Below are positions 1 through 4,504 of a DNA stretch of 5,964 nt, in pieces; the stretch's first letter is position 1, and every line of letters starts with the position of its first letter. The translations under genes were made by a program, and so were the position numbers. The stretch comes from SAR86 cluster bacterium (GTDB lineage: Bacteria; Pseudomonadota; Gammaproteobacteria; Pseudomonadales; Azotimanducaceae). The stretch covers positions 1 to 5,964 of the forward strand of contig JABMOJ010000340.1 in assembly GCA_013204195.1 (NCBI GenBank). The letters are read 5' to 3'. Below the pieces are notes generated by a model. It did not search any database, had not been told where the DNA came from, and worked only from the letters and a program-made list of their open reading frames with translations.

Positions 1-58
1 GGATTAGTGCGATGAATCCCGCAATGGCCAGCAAAGTATTTCGAATGCCCGTTGTCAT
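1..58 (-). CDS. N-terminus of a membrane-anchored protein, probably SCO1/SenC copper chaperone (partial)
   Basis: Only the first 19 codons are inside the window; the gene runs off the left edge. An ATG at 58-56 opens a frame reading MTTGIRNTLLAIAGFIALI: a short polar start with one Arg, then a hydrophobic stretch, as in a single N-terminal membrane anchor. A modest Shine-Dalgarno-like AAGAG (69-65) sits six bases before the ATG, and the gene begins 42 bases after the ctaB stop on the same strand. No catalytic or copper-binding residue is visible. The SCO1/SenC call rests on position: in the gammaproteobacterial oxidase cluster the gene after COX10/ctaB is normally a SCO protein, which delivers copper to the CuA site of subunit II and has this kind of N-terminal anchor. 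Any other membrane-anchored protein would fit the visible residues equally well. Confidence 0.55.
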   Translation of the reverse strand, partial: MTTGIRNTLLAIAGFIALI

Positions 59-100
59 AAAGTACTCTTGGTAGCAAGAATGAGTGGAGGCAGCAGCGAA

Positions 101-1027
101 TCAGATAGACTTCAGGTGCATGATGTAATCCACGGGAAAGGCATAGTGATCGATCAATAAAGCCACAAACAAGAGCATCAAATAGACAATCGAGTAGCGA
201 AAAGTCTCTCTGGGGGCACGGCGATTGGTGCCTTTCAGCAGCACCAAGCTCCAGTAAAGAAAACCGCCACCGAGTGCGAGGGCAGAGACTAAATAGAACA
301 GATTACTCATGCCAATCAGATACGGCAGGATAGTGACCAAAATCATCACAATCGTATAGAGCAGTATATGGAGCTTGGTGTACTCCTCACCGTGAGTCAC
401 CGGCAGCATGGGAATATCAACCTTACGATACTCGTCGACCCGATCGATCGCCAACGCCCAGAAATGCGGGGGCGTCCAAGCGAAAATGATCAATACCAGC
501 AGCAAACCACCGCCATCAATGCTATTGGTCACTGCCGTCCAGCCGAATAACGGCGGCGCCGCACCGAATAGCCCGCCAATCACAATATTCTGGGGCGTTG
601 CGCGCTTTAAATACGCCGTGTAAATAACCCCATAGCCAACCCACGATGCCAGATTCAGCCAGGCAGTCAGCGGATTAATCAACGCATACAACAAAACGAA
701 ACCAAGAATACCGGTGACTGCGACAAATACAGCGCCTTGAACATTGGTGACTCGACCTTGAGCCACCGGACGACTACGAGTACGGGCCATGTCGGCATCA
801 ATCTTTGAATCCAACAAGTGATTCAGCGCAGCGGCTGACCCGGCGACCAGGGCAATGCCTAGATTACCAAACACGAGTATGTCCCAGGGTACCATCTCTG
901 GAGTTGCCAGAAACATACCAACGATGGAGCACAACAGCATGAGCAGGACAACCTTGGGTTTGCACATCTCCAAGTAGTCTCGCCAGCTGATGTTCGGCGC
1001 TAAGGTGTAACTATTTGCTTCAGACAC
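101..1027 (-). CDS. ctaB: Protoheme IX farnesyltransferase (heme O synthase, COX10/CtaB)
   Basis: This polytopic inner-membrane prenyltransferase (UbiA superfamily) adds a farnesyl group from farnesyl diphosphate to the vinyl group of heme B, giving heme O, the precursor of heme A. The product has 308 residues, a normal family length. The first Asp-rich motif is N69-x3-D73-x3-D77 followed by [11 protein letters not shown] (77-87). WTPPHFW is at 184-190, and the second motif [19 protein letters not shown] is at 195-213. Several hydrophobic segments, about seven to nine, span the rest. The start is GTG (1027-1025). No upstream in-frame start exists before a TGA at 1051-1049, and the first ATG inside would remove the conserved [13 protein letters not shown] start region. 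No good Shine-Dalgarno precedes the GTG. It lies 94 bases after the CxxxC-protein gene and 42 bases before the presumed SCO gene. The heme A synthase gene that usually precedes it is absent. Confidence 0.97.
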   Translation of the reverse strand: MSEANSYTLAPNISWRDYLEMCKPKVVLLMLLCSIVGMFLATPEMVPWDILVFGNLGIALVAGSAAALNHLLDSKIDADMARTRSRPVAQGRVTNVQGAVFVAVTGILGFVLLYALINPLTAWLNLASWVGYGVIYTAYLKRATPQNIVIGGLFGAAPPLFGWTAVTNSIDGGGLLLVLIIFAWTPPHFWALAIDRVDEYRKVDIPMLPVTHGEEYTKLHILLYTIVMILVTILPYLIGMSNLFYLVSALALGGGFLYWSLVLLKGTNRRAPRETFRYSIVYLMLLFVALLIDHYAFPVDYIMHLKSI

Positions 1028-1063
1028 GATATAAAGGTTCTTTGAATGTCATAACGGACCTGC

Positions 1064-1092
1064 ATAGTAACGAAATATGGCGATCTTTTCAG
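1064..1092 (-). promoter_or_regulatory. Possible weak sigma70-type promoter for ctaB
   Basis: On the minus strand, CTGAAA (1092-1087) and TACTAT (1069-1064) are separated by 17 bases. Each matches the TTGACA/TATAAT consensus at four of six positions. A start site near 1057 would give a leader of about 30 bases before the GTG of ctaB. The 94-base gap after the preceding gene makes an internal promoter plausible, but matches this weak also occur by chance. Confidence 0.22.
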
Positions 1093-1121
1093 TCGGAATT
1101 TTCAAGAGATACGATGCAGCC

Positions 1122-1742
1122 CTAACCAATGTTGGAAATTTTGAGCAAATGACGAATATCTTTTCGTAACGGCATCCCTATTTTTTCGGCGCGATAAAGC
1201 ATCATGATATTGCCATTCGGATCCATCAACAAAATGATCTGGTCGTCATTCACGGCCGCGGGAAAGCGCTTGGCCAGCGCCGCGTTGAAGCTATCAGCAG
1301 CATAATCGTAGCTCAGTAAATCTGGGTGTTCCGCCGCTATCAAGCTAGTCAACATTGGGTCGGCTGGCGCACTATGCAGCGCCACTCGCTGAACTCGATC
1401 AGCATCTTTACCTAGACCCACAACGATTTGGCGACTCAGGTATAAACGTTGTACACAGCCCTCATCACAGTGACCGGCCACTGGGATGAGCAAGGTCCAA
1501 ACCCCGGCAGGCACAGGTGTCGCGTCCACTAACTCGAGGTCTGAGGCGGCCAACGGTGGCTGAATCAGCTCTCCTTCATTGGTGGTTGATACCGGGATTA
1601 GCTCAGGGAAATAGAAAAACATCGCATACGCGATCATCATGGGCACGATAGCGATACCGAAGAGCCCGACGAGTTTTCGTCGATTACTGTTGCGCTCGGG
1701 GGATGAGTCCGTCGAATGGTTGTCTGGATTTTCAGTGTTCAT
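1122..1742 (-). CDS. Membrane-anchored thioredoxin/SCO-like protein of the cytochrome oxidase cluster
   Basis: The 206-residue product has a polar, Asn/Ser-rich cytoplasmic start with RRK at 21-23, one membrane helix at about 24-45, and a periplasmic domain of about 155 residues. That domain looks like a thioredoxin fold: VWTLLIPVAGHC (81-92) resembles a beta strand running into the active-site loop, H91-C-D-E-G-C96 gives a CxxxC pair, and ILLMDPNGNIMMLYR (170-184) resembles the late strand turn seen in SCO proteins. The SCO histidine expected just before that strand is not seen; the local residues are VNDDQ (164-168). A protein of this kind sits between SURF1 and COX15 in Pseudomonas-type clusters and is annotated there only as hypothetical or membrane protein. 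Its ATG overlaps the SURF1 stop by four bases (1739-1742) and has a strong AGAGGA Shine-Dalgarno, so it is translationally coupled to SURF1. A role in copper or thiol handling during oxidase assembly is inference from the motif and location. Confidence 0.85.
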   Translation of the reverse strand: MNTENPDNHSTDSSPERNSNRRKLVGLFGIAIVPMMIAYAMFFYFPELIPVSTTNEGELIQPPLAASDLELVDATPVPAGVWTLLIPVAGHCDEGCVQRLYLSRQIVVGLGKDADRVQRVALHSAPADPMLTSLIAAEHPDLLSYDYAADSFNAALAKRFPAAVNDDQIILLMDPNGNIMMLYRAEKIGMPLRKDIRHLLKISNIG

Positions 1743-2473
1743 CTAGTTTCCTCTTCGCGTAGCGGCGATCTAAAGGTGAAGTAGCCAAATGCGATCAACA
1801 CCGCAAATGCCATTAAAAACCATTGCACCGCATACCCCATATGTTTATCAGGCGACACAGTCGTCACTATCCAGTAGCGGGGCAACGCAAAAGGGTCCTC
1901 GGCAACGAGTCTGATCAGATGCGGGTAGAGCGTCATATTGAGTACCCGGTCGAGAATCAGCGGGTCAGTACTTTGGACAATACCTAGCTCGTCGACTAAT
2001 TCCCCAGCACCAAACTGCGCATCTACGGCGGTTGAGACGTAGACGTGCCCTTGTAAGCTTAACTCGCCTCGATCGGTGGGCGGAATGAGTGGCCTGATAA
2101 GACGGGTTGCTGCCATTGGAACAAATCCGCGGTCTACCAAAAAGGCCTGATTGGTGGCGCTATCAGTGAACACTTGCAACACTTCAAAGCCAACACGACC
2201 GCCTAACACCACATTATCTCTGAGTAGCGCTGGTTGCGCTTGATAATTACCACTGAGTTTCACGGGCAGCCCATCAACAGCCTCGCTAAGCTTCAGCAAC
2301 TCAGCGCTACTCAAAGGCGCTTGATTGATACGGGCTTCATGGCGCTTGAGCAACTCGACTTTTTCGTCAGCCCGCTCGAGCTGCCAGAATCCCAGGCAGA
2401 TGAAACCGATCAAGCAGACACTTGAGAATACGCTCATCTTCCAGTTCAGATTCAGTTGTAGGGGTCTATTCAT
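1739..2473 (-). CDS. surf1: SURF1-family cytochrome c oxidase assembly protein
   Basis: SURF1 is an inner-membrane assembly factor that helps form the heme a/a3-CuB centre of subunit I, perhaps by handling heme A. The 244-residue product has the family layout: an N-terminal helix at about 13-29 ending in the signature LGFWQLERADEK (27-38), a large periplasmic part, and a C-terminal helix within GYAVQWFLMAFAVLIAFGYF (213-232). Internal family motifs include RVGFEVLQVF (93-102), FLVDRGFVP (111-119) and YPHLIRLVAEDPFALPRYW (183-201). The ATG at 2473 has a GGTGA (2486-2482) eight bases upstream, and the TGA of a seven-residue mini-ORF immediately precedes it. It is the first gene of the assembly block, divergent from the DUF2909 gene, and overlaps the next gene by four bases (ATGA). 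Confidence 0.95.
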   Translation of the reverse strand: MNRPLQLNLNWKMSVFSSVCLIGFICLGFWQLERADEKVELLKRHEARINQAPLSSAELLKLSEAVDGLPVKLSGNYQAQPALLRDNVVLGGRVGFEVLQVFTDSATNQAFLVDRGFVPMAATRLIRPLIPPTDRGELSLQGHVYVSTAVDAQFGAGELVDELGIVQSTDPLILDRVLNMTLYPHLIRLVAEDPFALPRYWIVTTVSPDKHMGYAVQWFLMAFAVLIAFGYFTFRSPLREEETR

Positions 2474-2486
2474 TCAGGTTTTCACC

Positions 2487-2492
2487 AGTATA
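2487..2492 (-). promoter_or_regulatory. Candidate -10 element for SURF1 (TATACT)
   Basis: TATACT read on the minus strand matches the -10 consensus at five of six positions and ends 13 bases before the SURF1 ATG. A start site about seven bases downstream would leave a very short leader. No convincing -35 box is seen at 16-18 bases upstream. It shares the central TATA with the opposite-strand -10 element of the DUF2909 gene. Confidence 0.35.
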
Positions 2493-2494
2493 AT
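2489..2494 (+). promoter_or_regulatory. Candidate -10 element for the DUF2909 gene (TATAAT)
   Basis: A perfect TATAAT lies on the plus strand upstream of the DUF2909 gene. A start site near 2501 gives a leader of about 33 bases before the ATG at 2534. This start site would fall downstream of the TTG at 2498 and so argues against that codon as the translation start. No good -35 hexamer lies at the usual spacing and there is no TG extension, so an activator may be needed or the match may be chance. Confidence 0.4.
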
Positions 2495-2533
2495 CATTTG
2501 AATCCTTCCAACAGCGCCAGCGGCCATACCTAT

Positions 2534-2767
2534 ATGTGGATCAAAATTATCATCGTCTTGTTATTCGTTGCCAATATAGTGGCGTTAAGCGGCGCATTTT
2601 ACACCCTGCTGCTAGACCAGGGACGTGGTGGCAAACGCACGGCAAACCTGTTGCTGGTGAGAGTGGCGTTGGCTTTACTGTTGTTAGGCGTCGTGGTCTA
2701 TGGCGTCTGGAGCGGCGACCTAGGCATTGCAGCGCCTTGGCATGCCGATAATCGCCCTCTAAATTAA
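2534..2767 (+). CDS. DUF2909 family two-helix membrane protein
   Basis: This small membrane protein of unknown function is a conserved neighbour of gammaproteobacterial aa3 oxidase genes. From the ATG at 2534 the product has 77 residues. Helix 1 is in MWIKIIIVLLFVANIVALSG (1-20) and beyond. A basic loop DQGRGGKR (28-35) follows, then helix 2 in VRVALALLLLGVVVYGVW (42-59), and a short tail. The MW-hydrophobic start, the K/R-rich GRG loop and the closing YGxW-G are what I recall of the family. The frame stays open upstream to a TTG at 2498, but the family normally starts at MW(L/I)K and a candidate -10 box lies at 2489-2494, so I choose the ATG. The Shine-Dalgarno before it is poor. It is the only plus-strand gene here, divergent from SURF1 and convergent with ctaE. 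No plus-strand terminator is evident after its stop. Confidence 0.85.
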   Translation: MWIKIIIVLLFVANIVALSGAFYTLLLDQGRGGKRTANLLLVRVALALLLLGVVVYGVWSGDLGIAAPWHADNRPLN

Positions 2768-2900
2768 GAGCTGTAGTTCCCTTGCTGTCAGTCCCGCATG
2801 GCTAAAACTGGGCCGAAAACGCTGAAGCCTACCAACGGCACGTCCTTGCTCTTGAATGCCCCCTCGCCATTATCTTTGTCAGCCGACGAGGCACACCGCT

Positions 2901-2934
2901 AACAATAAAAAAGGCCCCGCATGTGCGAGGCCTT
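2901..2934 (-). terminator. Rho-independent terminator of the ctaD-ctaG-ctaE transcript
   Basis: On the minus strand, AAGGCCTCGC (2934-2925), a four-base loop ACAT (2924-2921) and GCGGGGCCTT (2920-2911) form a ten-pair stem with one U-G wobble. It is followed directly by TTTTATTGTT (2910-2901). It starts about 50 bases after the ctaE stop. The other strand has no T run after the stem, so it should act in one direction only and should not stop transcripts from the DUF2909 gene. Confidence 0.92.
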
Positions 2935-2985
2935 AAAATCAGCAATATGCCTTGGCGACAGCACAATCGCTCTTTGCTGTGTTTT

Positions 2986-3891
2986 TTAGCTGCCCAGGAT
3001 ATAGATAAACAAGAACAACCCCAGCCAGACTACGTCAACAAAGTGCCAGTACCAAGCGGCAGCTTCAAAGCCGAAGCAATCGTCTGGTTTAAAGTGACCC
3101 TTAATGGCGCGGACCAGCATGACCAGGAGCATGAATGTGCCTAATGTCACGTGAGCGCCGTGGAATCCCGTCAACATAAAGAAGGTCGTACCATAGATAC
3201 CCGCAGTCAATGTTAAACCTAATTCTGCGTAGGCATGTTGGTATTCCAGCACCTGACAGATCAAAAAGGCGATACCGAGTCCAACAGTAAGCGCTAACCA
3301 ACCTATCAGCTTGCGTCGGTTACCTTCGTTGAGGCCATGATGCGCGAGAGTCACGGTAAAACTGGAGGTGACAAGCAGTATGGTATTGACGAGTGGCAAG
3401 CCATACCAACCCATGGGCTCAATAGCACCAGGAAAACGCGTTGGGTCCGGTGTATCGATCATCGGCCATGCGCCAACGAAATCAGGATAAAATAGATAGT
3501 CAGAGGGTACTCGGTTGCCTTCACCGCCTAACCAGGGCACAACGAAAAATCGGATGTAAAACAAGGCGCCGAAGAACGCGCCGAAGAACATGACCTCGGA
3601 GAAAATGAACCAGCTCATACCCCAAACGTAAGAACGGTTCATTTGGTCACTGTAAAGCTTTGCGTGGTTCTCATCAATCACCTTACTGAACCAGACAAAT
3701 AAGGTCGACGCCAACACTAACCCCCCGATAAGTAGAACCCAGGAGCCGAAAGAGCTATCAACCCCGGCCTTCATCTCATTGAGCATGTTACCCATGCCAA
3801 ACACGGTGAGAAAAATCCCCAAGGAAGCAAAAATAGGCAGTTTGCTGTCAGTCGGGACATAATATGATTCGTACGTTGCGTCATTTGCCAT
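2986..3891 (-). CDS. ctaE: Cytochrome c oxidase subunit III (CtaE/CoxC)
   Basis: This is the third core subunit of the aa3 oxidase, a seven-helix inner-membrane protein that binds no metal and stabilises subunit I and its D-pathway proton uptake. The product has 301 residues, close to the usual bacterial length. Recognisable parts are the N-terminal YYVPTDSKLPIF (10-21), the first helix ending near GNMLNEM (34-40), the conserved SEVMFFGAFFGALFYIRFF (98-116) with its buried Glu at 99, TLAHHGLNEGNR (181-192), HVTLGTFMLLVM (247-258) and the C-terminal signature WYWHFVDVVWLGLF (280-293). A GGAG Shine-Dalgarno lies seven bases before the ATG, 33 bases after the ctaG stop, so it is cotranscribed with ctaG and ctaD. 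It is the last gene before the intrinsic terminator at 2901-2934. Confidence 0.98.
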   Translation of the reverse strand: MANDATYESYYVPTDSKLPIFASLGIFLTVFGMGNMLNEMKAGVDSSFGSWVLLIGGLVLASTLFVWFSKVIDENHAKLYSDQMNRSYVWGMSWFIFSEVMFFGAFFGALFYIRFFVVPWLGGEGNRVPSDYLFYPDFVGAWPMIDTPDPTRFPGAIEPMGWYGLPLVNTILLVTSSFTVTLAHHGLNEGNRRKLIGWLALTVGLGIAFLICQVLEYQHAYAELGLTLTAGIYGTTFFMLTGFHGAHVTLGTFMLLVMLVRAIKGHFKPDDCFGFEAAAWYWHFVDVVWLGLFLFIYILGS

Positions 3892-3924
3892 GCTTAATCT
3901 CCATCAAATTCGGCGCGGATCTGC

Positions 3925-4482
3925 CTATTCTGCAGCTACTGCGGGCTGATCCTGGGGTTGCTCGGTAATATCGAACAATGTGTAAGATAACGTGAGTGTC
4001 TCAATCTCTGGAGGCACGTCGCGATCAATTATAAATCTCAATGGCATATCCAGTGATTCACCGGTTGCCAGTTGCTGCTGCTCAAAACAAAAACATTCCG
4101 TCTTGTGTAAATAGGTCGCCGCCATAAATGGCGTAACACTCGGTACCGCTTGGGCCGTCATCGTCGTACGCGCAGTATTTCTGACATAAAAATTTGTGGT
4201 ATTCAACTCGCCCGGATGAACCTTCATCGAACGCACCTGGGGTCTAAAATCCCAGGGCATATCGACATTATTATTGGTTAAAAACTGGATCGTCACGAGC
4301 CGGTCTTTGTCAATTTCTTCCACCGTTGACTGCGTATATTGCTCACCAGTCTTACCGTTCAAACCGGTTATCTCGCAAAACACCGTATATAACGGCACCA
4401 GAGCAAACCCAAAGCCAAACATTCCAAAGGCGACTAACACCAGCTTCAGGACCGTTCTTGGTTTTGGGACTGCCTCTGTCAT
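3925..4482 (-). CDS. ctaG: Cytochrome c oxidase assembly protein CtaG/Cox11
   Basis: Cox11 is a membrane-anchored periplasmic copper chaperone that supplies CuB of subunit I. The product has 185 residues, normal for the family. A single helix lies at about 11-31, followed by the signature LYTVFCEITGLNGKTG (31-46) with Cys36. Next comes an immunoglobulin-like beta domain with MPWDFRPQ (75-82) and the copper-binding pair C130-F-C132-F in KTECFCFEQQQL (127-138), then MPLRFIIDRDVP (146-157). All three conserved cysteines are present. The ATG at 4482 has a strong TAAGGAAG Shine-Dalgarno eight bases upstream and starts 22 bases after the ctaD stop, so the two genes are cotranscribed. No separate small oxidase-assembly ORF fits in that gap. 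Confidence 0.97.
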   Translation of the reverse strand: MTEAVPKPRTVLKLVLVAFGMFGFGFALVPLYTVFCEITGLNGKTGEQYTQSTVEEIDKDRLVTIQFLTNNNVDMPWDFRPQVRSMKVHPGELNTTNFYVRNTARTTMTAQAVPSVTPFMAATYLHKTECFCFEQQQLATGESLDMPLRFIIDRDVPPEIETLTLSYTLFDITEQPQDQPAVAAE

Positions 4483-4504
4483 AACGTTCTTCCTTACGCT
4501 CTAG

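Larger units (their letters stand above)
2474..2497 (-). other. Possible leader mini-ORF (MIILVKT) coupled to SURF1
   Basis: On the minus strand an ATG at 2497-2495 has a clear Shine-Dalgarno, AAGGA (2507-2503), five bases upstream. It opens seven codons ending in a TGA at 2476-2474 that directly abuts the SURF1 ATG. The mini-ORF is in the same frame as SURF1. Such an arrangement can give translational coupling by re-initiation, or it may be an ancestral longer N-terminus cut by a stop codon. It would be transcribed only if the start site lies upstream of 2507, not if the TATACT element at 2492-2487 drives SURF1. Confidence 0.25.

Noticed and set aside
1003..1065. Frame [21 protein letters not shown] starting at ATG 1065, overlapping the ctaB start
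   Set aside because: Twenty-one codons, no ribosome site, runs into ctaB out of frame, and does not resemble any CtaA remnant.
1222..1232. Short similarity of the window's last bases (ATCAACAA) to a site in the CxxxC gene, considered as a self-chimera source
   Set aside because: Only about eight to nine identical bases, which is expected by chance in a window of this size.
2498..2533. TTG-initiated N-terminal extension of the DUF2909 protein (12 residues)
   Set aside because: The extension (MNPSNSASGHTY) is polar and unlike the family start at MW(L/I)K; TTG starts are rare, and the likely transcription start lies downstream of the TTG.
2857..2893. Imperfect inverted repeat (TGCC..TCG with CGAGGCA) after the DUF2909 gene
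   Set aside because: Seven pairs with a three-base bulge and a 20-base loop, with no T run after it; too weak to call a terminator or an RNA.
3566..3589. Perfect tandem 12-base repeat GCGCCGAAGAAC x2 in ctaE
   Set aside because: It encodes the GAFFGAFF stretch of the conserved SEVMFF region of subunit III; the protein motif explains the repeat, so it is not a regulatory or unstable repeat.
4483..4504. Possible small oxidase-assembly gene between ctaD and ctaG, as found in some betaproteobacterial clusters
   Set aside because: The gap is only 22 bases and holds little beyond the ctaG ribosome binding site.
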